DNA of 64,000 nt, from contig CM018037.1 of NCBI GenBank assembly GCA_008638375.1, forward strand, positions 35,731,576 to 35,795,575. Direction: 5' to 3'. Of this stretch, positions 1 through 11,510 are shown one piece after another. The stretch is from Nyssa sinensis. Taxonomy: Eukaryota > Streptophyta > Magnoliopsida > Cornales > Nyssaceae. The notes under the pieces are model-generated. The model was not told the origin of the DNA. It did not search any database and saw only the letters and a list, made by a program, of their open reading frames with translations. Made by a program: the position numbers and the translations under genes. How positions within the stretch are numbered: the first letter of the stretch is position 1; each line of letters begins with the position of its first letter.

Positions 1-211
1 TGTAGTGGACTTGATCTCGACAAGCCTTCCAAGCACTTCGGAGTTAGGAAATGATATCAGTTCTGGGGTTTTACTATTGAGCAGCCAATCCACATTGCGA
101 GGAAAGGTAGAGCTATTTAAGGTGATGAAGAAGAAGAAATCCACCCAAATGGATTGCAGCATGACAATTAATTTGGGGGACAGAACAATCCAAGATTTAA
201 AATGCAAGTAA
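1..211 (+). CDS. LEA_2 family membrane protein, N-class, 3' part only (cut by window edge)
   Basis: The last 69 codons of an N-class LEA_2 gene, read in the frame starting at base 2 and ending in TAA at 209-211. The 5' part lies outside the window. The visible part is the C-terminal half of the LEA_2 domain, with the STSLPSTSELGNDISSG stretch, the lysine cluster MKKKKST and the terminal LKCK. At protein level it matches the end of gene 23529 exactly and differs from gene 11511 at two residues (S/G, Q/E). The 3' flank is also homologous to the flanks of 11511 and 23529, so this is the first gene of array unit 1, not an isolated fragment. Confidence 0.9.
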   Translation, partial: VVDLISTSLPSTSELGNDISSGVLLLSSQSTLRGKVELFKVMKKKKSTQMDCSMTINLGDRTIQDLKCK

Positions 212-1673
212 AGTGTGAAGTTCTGTGATTAGGTGATCTAGCATTTGGCTTTTGGTGGGCATTCCTTTGGAAATTAATGGTGTGATCATGTATGTCTGCA
301 GGTTGTTGTTCCCATAGTCTGTAAATTTCATTTTGTTCAATTAATATTCAAAATCATTGATTTATTTTTTCAAATTTGGTTCCACAGTTTTATAAGATTA
401 ATTGTTTCAAATTATCAGGCAATAGAAAATTTATTGGAGATTATTGGTTTTGTGGTTCCATGGTGACATTACAGGACCTGCAAGGCTAAAACTTGTTAAA
501 AAACTATCTCAAGGCCATTTGAATTTTAACTGAGAAAATTTTCAAATATTATGACACATGAAGATTAGCTAAAATTTCAGATAATTGCAGTGTAAGAACA
601 TCTCCTACGGTGATTCAAACTGTTACTCAAATTTAAGTAAAAACTTGAGTAAAAGATTCATTTGAGTTTGATACTTTCTAATTATTCATAAATAGTATTG
701 TGACTAATGTAAATTTGAGTCAATAAATGAGATTTTGTAGGTTTAGATTTGAGTAAAAATAGAATTAGTACAAGTTTAAATTTACTAATGGAGAGATATT
801 TTTAAAACAATTTTGATTCAAATTTAAATCTGAATGTGAGTTTACTTCATTCCTAGAGATGCCCTGATCATAGCATTGTCTTTCTTGAGACATTTAAGGA
901 CAATGGCGTACTTAGAGATGGTTATATCTAAAATTTTAGTATGTGTTGTTAGGTCGTTCAGTTGTAGAATCAAAGTACTTTTATGACTTTGTAAAATAAT
1001 GGTTGTACAGTTGCACTGACCACTATTTGGGAGGATGTATCTTGCCTTTTACTAAAACGGTTGGAAACTTCTCAAAAATGATTTCACAAGTACGAGAGGT
1101 AGTTATTTTTCTTCTCAAAATTTTTTTTTCTATTAACATATTTTAGAATAATATTTTGTTGCTCAAATTCAGTGTCCAAATAAAAAAGAGTCATTAATTA
1201 ATGAAATAATTTTTTAAAAATTAATTTATGTAATAACAATTCAATGACTCTCTTTTATTTAGACATAAACTTAGATATAGAAATTTAGACCATAAAACGT
1301 TTTACTTTTTATGGACCATCATAACAACAAATCCTTTCAGCTTATTAATTTTTTAAGATGTCACGACGATGTTTACACATTGCTTCCTGTGTTGTGCCAT
1401 GAGAAGAAAATTTTTAATAAATTTGGAGTATCATGTGACGGTATAATTTTTTAATAATACTATCACATGTGCTTTGATTCATTGAAAAAATTAAACATAA
1501 CATACCTGAAATGATAATATTAAAATAATATATTAAAATAATGAAGTACATGGCCTATTAAAGAATTTTCCTATGAAATAAACTTCACTTTAGCCTGGGC
1601 AGGAAACCAATGAAATAGCAGTGCTGCAACAATTAGGCAAACGGTGGCATCTTTTACTCCCAACGGAAACATC
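212..1673. other. N-to-H spacer of array unit 1
   Basis: AT-rich non-coding DNA homologous to 12150-14180 and 24168-27000. It starts with the conserved 3' UTR of the N-class gene. Compared with the other two copies about 0.5 kb is missing near 1575-1590: sequence matching 13528 jumps directly to sequence matching 14085. Only the first part of the minus-strand small reading frame seen upstream of the other H genes survives here. No other gene is visible. Confidence 0.75.
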
Positions 1674-1857
1674 AGAAGCTTCCATCAAAGTCAATTCTCA
1701 AATCTCATTCAAGCGCGTTATATTTTAGATTCCACCCCCTCCTTTTTTTTCCACGCTGCCACGCGTAGCTTCAATGATGCCTATTCTTGTCACTCGGCAT
1801 CCGATTCATCTTCTTAGAACCTGTCTCCTCGTCCTCGACTATATATATATATATATA
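1674..1857 (+). promoter_or_regulatory. Promoter of H-class gene 1999
   Basis: Contains the palindrome-like AGAAGCTTCC (1674-1683), CGCGTT (1714-1719), ACGCGT (1761-1766) and a TATA region that is an 18-bp (TA)n run (1840-1857), about 140 bp before the ATG. The same elements in the same order occur before 14485 and 27320. CGCGTT and VCGCGB motifs are known targets of CAMTA factors; the GAAnnTTC core resembles part of a heat-shock element. The regulatory role is inferred. Confidence 0.55.
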
Positions 1858-1963
1858 CATACACACACAGATCATTACTATCTCTCGACTCACAACTTCT
1901 TCAGCTCATTCACATCCCTCGCAATTCAACCACCAAACTTCCCTCTCTTCCCATATCTCTCTG

Positions 1964-1967
<4 letters not shown>

Positions 1968-2000
<33 letters not shown>
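1968..2000 (+). repeat. (CT)n(AT)n microsatellite forming the 5' UTR end and part of the start codon
   Basis: A CT run followed by an AT run that continues into the A and T of the ATG at 1999. H genes 14485 and 27320 have shorter versions, so the 5' UTR length differs between otherwise near-identical genes. Confidence 0.8.
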
Positions 2001-2625
2001 GGCAGAGAAGCATCAACAGGTCTATCCAATGCCTCAAGCCAAGCACGACGAAGAGGCAGCCATGGAGCAATCCAAAGAGCTCCGACGCAAGAAGCGCATG
2101 AAATGTTTAGTATATGTTGTTGCCTTTGCAGTCTTTCAAACCGGTATTATACTACTCTTTGCACTAACCGTTATGAAAATTAGAACTCCCAAGTTTCGTG
2201 TTCGATCCGCCACGTTTGAGACTTTTGATGTTGTGACAACAACTCCTTCATTTAATATCAAAATGAATGCTGAACTTGGCGTCAAGAACACCAATTTCGG
2301 TCACTACAAATTCGACAACAGCACTATTACCTTTTTCTACAAGGAAACACCAGTTGGGAGCGCCGTTGTTTATAAGGCACGAGCAAGAGCTCGATCGACC
2401 AAGAAGTTTAATATTGTGGTGGACCTGATCTCGACAAACCTACCAAACACTTCGAATTTGAGAAATGATATCAGTTCTGGGATTTTGCCATTGAGCAGTG
2501 AATCCACGTTGAGAGGAAAGGTGGAACTATTTAAGGTGATGAAGAAGAAGAAATCCACCCAAATGGATTGTTCCATGACAATCAATTTGGCAGACAAAGC
2601 AATCCAAAATTTAATTTGCAAGTAA
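1999..2625 (+). CDS. LEA_2 family single-pass membrane protein, H-class (At1g64065-like)
   Basis: Intron-less, 208 aa. A short hydrophilic N-terminus (1-28) precedes a basic cluster RRKKRMK (29-35), one membrane segment (about 36-59, ending ALTVM), then KIRTPKFRVRS and a LEA_2/WHy-type beta-sandwich domain (about 75-205). The basic cluster before the helix predicts an inside N-terminus and an outside or lumenal LEA_2 domain; NST at 107-109 is a possible N-glycosylation site. Relatives (NDR1/HIN1-like and LEA hydroxyproline-rich glycoprotein families) are linked to stress and defence, but no biochemical activity is established. I chose the MAEK start shared by the paralogues. The frame stays open upstream to an ATG at 1774, but that lies before the TATA region and encodes CT/AT-repeat peptide. 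The start codon is embedded in the (AT)n tract that ends the 5' UTR. Confidence 0.93.
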
Positions 2626-2898
2626 AAGGTGTTCTATGCTTAGGTGATCTAGTGTTTGGCTTTTGGTGGGCTTTCCTTTTGAAATTAGTAGTGTGAGCAT
2701 GTATGCAGAGGACTATTCCCATATTTTGTAATTTTCTTAATGTTCATAATTCAAATCATTTATTTATTTTTTCAAATAAAGTACTGTGGTCGTGCAAGAT
2801 CAATTCTTCTAATTTATCACGAAAAATTTACAAGAAAAAAAAACAAAAGATTGTGATATTGCACTTTTTGATCAGAAGAGCTTCTCTTTTTCATTACC
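2626..2898. other. 3' UTR and downstream flank of H-class gene
   Basis: Conserved with the flanks of 14485, 17710 and 27320 (for example CTAGGTGATCTAGTG-like start and the TTTTGTAATTTTCTT stretch). It runs straight into the 2899 insertion, which interrupts sequence that is continuous in the other units. Confidence 0.7.
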
Positions 2899-5800
2899 TG
2901 TAATACCCCGACCTGAGTTAGGTGGGACTAACCCGAGTTAGCCGGTACCTGACCCGGTAAACCCGGGCCATGGCATATAAACCCGAACTATAATAAATTA
3001 AAAAAAAATGAAATAAATATATATATATATATATATGTATATATGTGAACAGTAGTGTGTCTGTAGGTGTATGTGTGTCGGCAATGTGTGTGTTTTCATG
3101 AGAATGTGTGTGTGTTGTATTATATGTATATATATGTATATTATATATAAATATCTCTCCCTCACTCAATGCAAAATGAAAAGAGAAAAAGTGAAATTAT
3201 GAGATGGGATAGGCAGCCGAAATGGGAGACTAAAATTGGGATGAGTCGTGTAGAGAGAGAGAGAGCACAGAGAAGGGTCGGTTGCTTCTCTTTAAAAGCA
3301 AAGCATGCAAAGCATGCTTGCTTCTTACGAAATAAATCAAAGAAGGGAAACTGAGGAGAATAGAGGAAGAATCAGAGCAAGAAGAAGGAGAAAAACAGTG
3401 ATAAGAGGTGAGAAATACATCAAACCTTAATTTTTTCTCTCTAGGATATCTTGTATATGTGTAAGGAAAATCGACTGTTTCATATGAATATGATGTTTAA
3501 ACTGCATTAGACTTGTTCAGAAGTGATTTTAGGCTATGCAAACACTTAAAAACACTAAACCCAGAATAGGCAGCCATTGAAGACCTTGCTTACAGCAGGT
3601 CTGATTTCATCATCACCCAACTGTGTTTGGTGTATAGAGACTTTAAATATACCCTATAAGCATTCTAAAAACCCTATTACGCGATCACAGAACGCAAGAA
3701 AAACCCTCAAAATATCGAGTTGCAGGCTACGAGTTTGAAACCCAATTCTCTAAACTCAGTTTTAAACCCACCTTTATGAATGGAATATGAAACCCCATGA
3801 AGAGGGGATCACAACAGAACAAGCCTCACAGGATTTAACGCAGAAATGACTATTTACGACCGAATCACAGTTCGGATTATCAAGATTGAAACTGAGCAAA
3901 TGAATTCGATTTGAACTCCAAAATTAATGTCAAACTGATCGTTTATGCTTTAGGAACAAATTAAGATCAAAACAGTGAGAAAACAGTGAGCCAAGCTTCA
4001 CGAAATTAAAAGAAATGAAAACCTGCAACTAGGGCAACGTAGGGGAAGAAAGGAAGAAGAAGATGAATAGTGACGGTCCGGGTCAAAACGGGTCAAATCG
4101 GGTTCGGGTCGGAACCCGACCCATCGCATAAAACGGGTAAGTAGGACGATGTCGTTTTGCCTTAGGTTTTAAAATTTTAAAACGTTAGGGCTGACGTCAT
4201 CATGAAGTCAGCATTACGTGACAAACTGACTAAACCGGTTGGTTCAATGGGAGACCGGACCGGTTCACTTAAATCCTAACTGAACCATCTGGTTCAGACT
4301 GAAACTTATGGAAATTAGATGTTGACCCCAACTGTTTTACTGATTTATACTGTGGCTCAATTTTTGGAAAAATTGTTCCATTACGCCCCTGGAAAAATAA
4401 TTAATAATTAAATAATTTATTTAATTATTTAATAAATGAGGTAAAATTACTATTTTACCCCTGAGTGATAAATGGGCCAAATAAAGTCCAAATCAGACAT
4501 ATGAATAGTGAATTTTTACTATTTTGGATATTCTAAAACCAATGGTAGGGTCCGTTTTATGAGACGGGGCCCCGAAAAATAAAGACACGTAAAGGGGTAA
4601 AATGACCAAAATACCCCTTGTTCAAAATAATCAAATTATTAGTGTATTCTTACTATCTCGGACTTTCTGAGTTCAATGGTGAGCTCTAAATTACGAAACG
4701 AAGTACGAAAAAATGTGACATGTAAAACGATAAATGACCACTTTGTCATTTTGCATACAAAAGTCCAAATTAACTTTTAGGAAAGCCTAAACTGACTTTC
4801 TTCGACGTTCCGGACTCAATGGTGAGGACCGTATTATGAAATAAGGTACAGAAAAATATGACACGTAAATATGTAAGGTAATAGAATCAAACTTTAAAAC
4901 TTAAGGAAGCTACCCAAGAAATGTACGTAAAATAGGAAAAAGAATTAATGATAATTAAATCAAAGTGATATTATGGAATATAACTAGACTTTGAATGTGA
5001 TTTTAGAGAACTTCAAGGGAAGGATTTTTTGGAATTAAGCTTTTGGAATTCAGGTGAGTATTTCATACTATATTGAGGTAGACATTTTCAGTATAGATAT
5101 AAATATTGAACTCTGTTATGATATATCGACATATGAAATCGTTTTCCTTTATAGCCTTTGTTTAACAGTTATACTGTATACGTTTTGAATGACCTATTGA
5201 CAACTATATTGTCTTCTTTGACTTAAGAAAATGTATTTGTAAAATACTCAAATGTTATATGATCTTCTTACAAATGTTTGAACTGTTTTAACTAAATATT
5301 AAATAAAGAACTTTGATTTGAGTAATTGAACTGCTATTGATAATTATTGATTTTGGATATGATTTTGATGCTTTGAATAGAACACTCTTCTATGATTGGT
5401 CACTATCGAATAGGTTGTGATTTATGGAACCCTCCCACATGGTATATTGTGGTGAGCCGGTGTTGATGTGGCATATCGAACTAGCTAGCCCATCGATCTC
5501 AGTCAGCGAGGTTCTAATTTGCTGGCCATAGAAGTGGAATATATCATTTTGAATATGAATATTAAAAATCGAACCATGAATCTGAATTATTGAACTATGA
5601 ATTTGGGTTATCGAAGCATGATTTTGAATTATTGAACTATGATTATTGAACTGTGGTTTTGATTTATTGAACTATGTTATTGATTATCGATTTACAATTA
5701 GCGTTAAATTGAGATTTATTGGAAGCGAATTTGATACCGTTATCTTGTACTATAAATTAAGATAACATATGATATCTGATCATTGACATTTCTATATTGA

Positions 5801-6253
5801 ATTATATAGTAGTTTTGAAACCCTTGGTATGTTATGGAATGCTCACGAGCTGGGATACTCATGAGCTATTGAGCTCATATGATTTTTATCCTATTTCAGG
5901 TGATGATATCGGAAAAGAAATAGCAGGTTCAGTCAAACTAGTTGGAAGCTTGTAAAGTTATGAACCCTTTTTGGTAATAGGATTTTGCTAGTCATGATGT
6001 AGTTGCTTTTGAAAATTTTGGACTGTATATCGAATATGACATCAGCAGGCTTTGGAAAAATCACATCATGTACTTCTTGTAAATACTATGGAATGTATAA
6101 ATAGATGACTAATGTTGACTTGAGTGTTGATTGACGCTTCCACAATAGAAAAAGAAATTTATTCTGCTGCGTTTGATTAATGGAAATCAGAAAAGGCCTC
6201 AGTGGCCGATCACGAGCCCTCGATCCGCATGGGCCGGATTTGGGGTCGTGACA
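2899..6253. mobile_element. Solo-LTR-like insertion, 3.36 kb, private to array unit 1
   Basis: The sequence is continuous at this point in the other H flanks (about 28220, 15390 and 18610) and is interrupted here. Ends are TGTAATACCCCG and GGGTCGTGACA, i.e. TGT...ACA termini as in LTRs. Flanks give a 5-bp duplication with one mismatch (TTACC 2894-2898, TTACT 6254-6258). No long coding frame, no terminal direct repeat and no primer site are seen, so a large solo LTR is the simplest reading. A possible TATA sequence lies near 2974. The alternative is a non-coding Mutator-like element, because the match extends to 9 bp (CATTACCTG / CATTACTTG). That extension is explained by TG and CA already being in the target. 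Confidence 0.65.
4440..4890. repeat. Three diverged ~135-145-bp tandem modules inside the 2899-6253 insertion
   Basis: Modules with CAATGGT anchors at 4540, 4674 and 4817, each followed by a related stretch ending in GACAYGTAAA-type sequence and, in the first two, AAATGACCA. Divergence is high, so the amplification predates this insertion. Confidence 0.6.
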
Positions 6254-6411
6254 TTACTTGTCAAGAACTCAAAGTCAGAGGATCATTAGGTAGGCTCCGG
6301 TAGTAACCGGTTCAATGATAGGGTCAGTAAACAGAAATTGACTGTAATTGATTGAAAATAATAATTTAGCATAAATTGAAAATGTATCTTATAGTTTTAT
6401 TTATAGGTTGC

Positions 6412-7009
6412 AAATATCCTAAACTGAGTAGTATTAGGAACCATAAGTGTAGGGATTCGTAGATATCCAAAGATAGCAGTTACCACATTGAACTCTATTT
6501 CTTTATTCTGAGGTCGGTATGATATGGAAGGTGGTGACCAGTTTAGAACCCCTTCTTACAGATACTTTATTTTCTTTACCACAAAATTTGTAATGAGCAG
6601 ATCGGTACCCCATCTGTTTTGGAGGCAAGGCTAGAAATGGTGCGCCATTCTGAACAATGTACTTTCGAATCCCCCGTGTCTATTTGATCTAGATAGAAGA
6701 ATCTTCCGTGAAATATCCTAAACTGAGTAGTATTAGGAACCATAAGCGTAGGGATTCGTAGATATCCAAAGATAGCAGTTACCATATTAAACTCTATTTC
6801 CTTATTCTGAGGTCGGTATGATATAGAAGGTGGTGACCAGTTCAGAACCCCTTTTTACAAATACTTTATTTTCCTTACCATAAAATTTGTAACGAGCAGA
6901 TCGATACCCCATCTATTTTGGAGGCAAGGCTAGAAATGGTGCACCATTCTGAACAATGTGCTTCTGAATCCCCCATGTCTGTTTGATCTAAATAGAAGAA
7001 TCTTCCGTG
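6412..7009. repeat. 299-bp tandem duplication
   Basis: Bases 6412-6710 are repeated in 6711-7009, starting at AAATATCCTAAACTGAG, with a few percent mismatch. The equivalent segment is single copy in the other H-side flanks (from about 15538, 18757 and 28378), so the duplication arose in this unit only. Confidence 0.85.
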
Positions 7010-8626
7010 ATCTATATTTTAAAGAGTTCTGTATATACACGTATTATGTTTTGAATAGATCTATCACTTTATAGTATATCAGATTATTAGTTTTCTAGTG
7101 ATATTTTGCAACTTGAATACACTTCCTCCTCTTAAAAGAAACCTTCTAATGTGAAATTCACTTTTACCTTCTATAATATATTCCCATCTTCATAATACAA
7201 TTTCTTGTCATGTTGTTCAAACTAACAGTAATTCGCGACCAAAATGTATACATTATAAACAAAAACTAAGTACATAATGAACTGATAACTGTATATTAAG
7301 CTGTAGAGAGCAAGATCGAGGAAGAGGTTTCTTGTTTTGGCGTCAGTATGTGGACTTACATGGTATCCACGTGACAAGTCTATTTTAGTCTTTTCACCCC
7401 AAATTAAGTTAAATGTAAATTTATTACCTTCTTTGCAATTAACTTTTTAACACCTTACTCTAACTGAAATTTCTCAAAAGATCAACAATCACATATAATT
7501 TCAGATGGGTTGTTTGCCTTTTAACTCTAATTTTCCCACAATAATATCATATTGAGATTAACTTTTATACAGTTTTTAGGCCTAAGTCTATTAAGCAATT
7601 AAATTTCTCTTTGTATTGACAATCATAATAACAAAATCAAAGAGCCAAGATAGGCCATCTCCACCATAAAACTAACAAAATAACAAATATAATATAATTA
7701 AATTAAAAGTCCAACTCTACCAAATATCCCAAATCCTATATACTTATAATATAATCAAATTAAAAATTTAATGTTAATAAAAATCTAAATCTACCAGAAA
7801 AAAGGAGACCCATAAAGGCTTCATGAAAAAAAAATTAAATCTATTAATAAATTTTATTCATATTGTACTTTAATATTTTGTTGTTATCAATTTCGATAAA
7901 AAAATTTGTACAAAAACTCTATTATTGAAATTTTATTCAATATATATAATTTTTTTATTATTGAAAAATAGTTAAATTTTATATTACAAAAAGGAAATAT
8001 AATAATGTATATATAGAAAGAAAGTAAAAAAATACATTAATATTAAAAAGAGTCTCATTTAAAATTGTAACTTTATTATTTTAAGCCTTTAATTATATAC
8101 AATTACGAGTTAAATCTTGGGCTAGTGTTAAAAAAAATTTAATTTGTCCTTTACGATTGTTTCAATTTTATTTATCAAATTAAGGTTATTTTGAAAATAC
8201 TTTATCAAAAAATACTTTGTAAAGATGAAATCGTTTTTTACAAAGACAATTTTAATTATTTTAAAAGATCTGAGTTTATATAAAAAAGTCTTTTTAAAAG
8301 ATATTTTTGAAAAGATCTTTTCAAAAAAAAATTTAAAATATTTTTTAAAAGATGCTTTTAATAGGAATTTCTTTTTTTGAATAGATGATTTTTTCAAAAG
8401 GATTCTAATTTAATAAATAAGTTAAAAATAACCCTATTCTAATATATAAGTTTAAAAACAACCAAAATTGGTGAAAAATTCATACAACTACCCTTGAGCC
8501 AAGATGAAGGTTCCGTGACAGAACTGAGAGAACAGAGGAACATGTATTATCAGAACCTGATATGACTTAACAATTGCCTTTCTCGTTAGGTCATTTGTCA
8601 CCACCATTCACCTCAACGGATACATC
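7010..8626. other. H-to-D spacer, unit 1
   Basis: AT-rich spacer homologous to about 15840-17416, 19060-20637 and 28680-30269. No convincing gene. Near 8110-8470 it holds AT-rich sequence with many AAAAGATnTTTT-type stretches that can pair with each other, possibly an old MITE carried in every copy. Confidence 0.65.
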
Positions 8627-8765
8627 AGAAGCTTCTATTAAAGTCAATTCGCTGATCTTATTCAAGCGCGCGTTACATTGGGACGCGTAGCTTCAATAAT
8701 ACCTCTTCTTATCCCTCTTATTCCACCCGTCTTCCTGGAAGCTGTCTAACACGTCATCGACTACA

Positions 8766-8809
<44 letters not shown>
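8627..8809 (+). promoter_or_regulatory. Promoter of D-class gene 8923 with long (TA)n TATA region
   Basis: AGAAGCTTCT (8627-8636), CGCGTT (8669-8674), ACGCGT (8683-8688) and a 42-bp (TA)n run (8768-8809) at the TATA position. This is the longest such run among the D genes; the others have 32, 14 and 10 bp. Confidence 0.55.
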
Positions 8810-8813
<4 letters not shown>

Positions 8814-8922
8814 TCATTACTATATCCCAACTCACAAGCTCTTCAGCTCATTCACATCCTTGGCAATTCAAAACACATCTCCCACAAAAGCCCATCTTTT
8901 TCTTAATACTTTCAGCACCCAT

Positions 8923-9549
8923 ATGGCAGAGAAGGATCAACAGGTCTATCCAATGCCTCAAGCCAAGCACGACGAAGAGGCAGCCATGGAGCAATCCAAA
9001 GAGCTCCGACACAAGAAGCGCATGAAATGTTTAGCATATGTTGTTGCCTTTGCAGTCTTTCAAACCGGTATTATACTACTCTTTACACTAACAGTCATGA
9101 AAATCAGGACTCCCAAGTTTCGTGTTCGATCCGCCACGTTTGAGACTTTTGATGTTGTTACTACTCCTACTTCATTTAACATAAAAATGAATGCTGAACT
9201 TGGTGTCAAGAATACCAATTTCGGTCACTACAAATTCGACAATAGTACTATTACCTTTTTCTATAAGGGTACACTAGTCGGAAGCACCGTTGTTTCTAAG
9301 GCACGAGCAAGAGCACGATCGACCAAGAAGTTTAATATTGTGGTGGACCTGATCTCGACAAACCTACCAAACACTTCGGATTTGGAAAATGATATTAATT
9401 CTGGGTTTTTACCATTGAGCAGTGAATCCACACTGCGAGGAAAGGTGGAGCTATTTAAGGTGATGAAGAAGAAGAAATCCACCCAAATGGATTGTTCCAT
9501 GACAATTAGTTTGGGGGACAAATCAATCCAAAATTTAAAATGCAAGTAA
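8923..9549 (+). CDS. LEA_2 family single-pass membrane protein, D-class
   Basis: 208 aa, starting MAEKDQQVYPMPQAKHDEE. The membrane segment is at about 36-59; this copy has F-T-L-T-V-M where paralogues have F-A-L-T-V-M. The LEA_2 domain follows with D-class markers TTPTSFNIKMNAELG, VVSKARAR and terminal ISLGDKSIQNLKCK. Unique changes include RHKKRMK (His for Arg in the basic cluster) and GTLVGS for GTPVGS. The frame is open for 21 codons upstream but begins there with TTG, not ATG, and CACCC-ATATGG directly precedes the chosen start. The frame is intact, so the protein is probably functional; expression is unknown. Confidence 0.92.
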   Translation: MAEKDQQVYPMPQAKHDEEAAMEQSKELRHKKRMKCLAYVVAFAVFQTGIILLFTLTVMKIRTPKFRVRSATFETFDVVTTPTSFNIKMNAELGVKNTNFGHYKFDNSTITFFYKGTLVGSTVVSKARARARSTKKFNIVVDLISTNLPNTSDLENDINSGFLPLSSESTLRGKVELFKVMKKKKSTQMDCSMTISLGDKSIQNLKCK

Positions 9550-11213
9550 AATGTGAAGTTCTATGCTTAGGTCATCTAGTGATTTTGGCTTTCGGTTGGC
9601 TTTCCTTTGGAAGTTATTAGAGTGAGCATGTATATATGCTGGGTGCTGTTCTTGTAGTATGTAATTTTCTTTTTCATTTTTTTCAGTCTTCAATTCATTT
9701 ATTTAATTTTTTCAAATTTGGTTCTATAGTTTACAAGATTAATTGTTCTGATTTTTTCCCTGCAACTTGTTAAAAAAACTATAATTCAAAGTGATTTGAA
9801 TTATAACCGAGAAAAATTAAAAATATAAAAGGACTAGATCAATGCACGAGACTCTTGCAATTACAGCATTTTCTCATGAGTAAGGAGACTTTTCCAGCTT
9901 GAAGCTGTTTATCATTGCACCAAAGCTCACTCACAGACAATTTTAAAGTATATATATTAAAAATTTAGTTCAAATTTCATAAGAGCCTAAATTTGGTACC
10001 TAGCAAAGCTCATACATATATATATATATATATTACATTAAATATCAAAGTCAGAGAATAATTTTGACGCCTCAAAACTAGCTCATGTATTCTAGAATGA
10101 TGATCCATCTTCTCTTGATGTGTTTCCTATTATGGAATTGAGTGTTTAGAATTAAAATGAAATTAGAGGCAACCTAACTCAAAATTAAACAAATTCAGTT
10201 CTAATTCAAACCCATCTCACAATGTCTAACATAAGGTTAGTGTTTTTGTAGAAATTGCATTTTCATTCTTAAGGGGATCAGAAATATAAGGGAATGTGAT
10301 AGTTCAATGCCTCCCCAATAGGGCAAATAATTGTAAAAAAAAATGAGGTAGGACTAGAATTTTTTTGAAATTTTTTTAGAGTTCTTTTCTTAAATTGGGA
10401 GGAAAATTTTAGGCGCAAAAGTTTTTTCTCAAGTTGTGGAGGGAGGAGGAAAATATAGCTAGGCCTATTCTAGCTATTGTTCCACCCTTGGTAATGCATA
10501 CAATTTTCTTTTATGATGTTGAATACTTCGCAATCTACAATTGTTTCCCCTCCCTAGGTTTAAAATTTTTCATACTATACATTTATTTTAATGTCAATAT
10601 GACACCTTACTGAAATTCTTATTGAACCTTTGGAATATTTTTTACAATTTAAAGTTTCTTATATGTCTCTTTTTTATTAGAATTTTTATCTAATTTAAAA
10701 AAGTTTATATCAATAAATTTATTTACGTGTAGTAAATTTTTATACTTTTTTTTTTTTTTTTTTATATTTATGATTGATCATTTAGCAAAAAATCCCCCCG
10801 GGAAGTAAAATTCTGGCACCATCCCTAACCAAACATACAAACCAAACAGATCCTAAGGCATATCAATACTAATTCCCTCTAAATAAAGAATCAATATACG
10901 CATCCACCAAAAGATACAACGATGAACACTGTTTATGCATGCATCAGTTTCTAAAAGTCTCAAACTGAAAAAAAAAAAAAAATTATATATATATTATGAA
11001 TTAGACAAGCACAGATTGGATAAGACAGTGTTCAATCTACCTTGGAGGCAACATTATTTGTCATTCAGTTTTCCTTTCTCCCACAACCTTGTCATGCCAT
11101 CCTAACCCAATAGAAGTTTCTGAGATTATTATAATTATAAGCAACGTGTGTGTGTGTGTGTGTGTGTATCACCAGGCTTGAAACAACATGAAGTCAAAGA
11201 TCAAAGGCATCAG
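9550..11213. other. D-to-N spacer, unit 1
   Basis: Non-coding, homologous to 21545-23231 and 31158-32827. A shared block around 10300-10830 (GGAGGGAGGAGGAAAATAT ... AAAAAATCCCCCCGGGA) has slightly higher GC and may be an old transposon remnant, but I see no clear termini. A (GT)n run at 11146-11167 varies in length between copies (22, 30 and 18 bp). Confidence 0.6.
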
Positions 11214-11371
11214 ACGCGTTGATATTGAAGGCCTATCCTTTTGAATTGTTTAAGACTTCTTCAAGGAAGGTGTTCATTTAACTAAGATATAATCATAGAA
11301 GTTTCAATTGAAATAAGAAAAAAAATAATCTCACATAACACCCTTACATGACCTTCATGTGTGTATATATA
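11214..11371 (+). promoter_or_regulatory. Promoter of N-class gene 11511
   Basis: ACGCGTT (11214-11220) comes first, then AGAAGTTTCA (11297-11306) and a TATATATAG box at about 11363-11371, some 140 bp before the ATG. The order of the two upstream elements is reversed relative to H and D promoters. Confidence 0.55.
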
Positions 11372-11510
11372 GCCCATTACAGAACCTCAATTCCCACCAT
11401 CATAAGCTTCAGCTTTTCACAACTTCATCTCATTCACATTCTTAGTGATTCAAACCACATCCCCACAAAAGGTCCCTCTTTTCCTTAATAGTTGTTACAC
11501 CCATATATAA

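Noticed and set aside
1774..1998. N-terminal extension of H-class proteins from ATG 1774 (and 27107)
   Set aside because: The extension encodes CT/AT-repeat peptide, lies upstream of the TATA region, is out of frame in 14485 and is absent in D and N classes.
2370..2621. Minus-strand frames of 83-94 codons opposite nearly every LEA_2 gene (also 9261, 11861, 14856, 18081, 21256, 23879, 27691, 30869, 33530, 49149)
   Set aside because: They recur because the sense sequence is conserved. They have no independent start context or known domain and are absent opposite the diverged gene 55918.
2918..3169. 83-codon frame rich in Tyr, Thr and His within the 2899-6253 insertion
   Set aside because: Produced by AT and GT microsatellites; no domain.
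2892..6260. Mutator-like element with a 9-bp duplication at the unit 1 insertion
   Set aside because: Not excluded, but TGT...ACA ends and a 5-bp duplication fit an LTR better. The extra four matching bases are the TG and CA shared by target and element ends, and no long terminal inverted repeat is visible.
8128..8397. 89-codon Lys/Phe-rich minus-strand frame in the H-to-D spacer
   Set aside because: Low-complexity AT-rich translation that is broken in the homologous spacers.
10300..10830. Possible transposon remnant in the D-to-N spacer
   Set aside because: The block is conserved in all three copies so there is no empty site, and no termini or target duplication could be seen.
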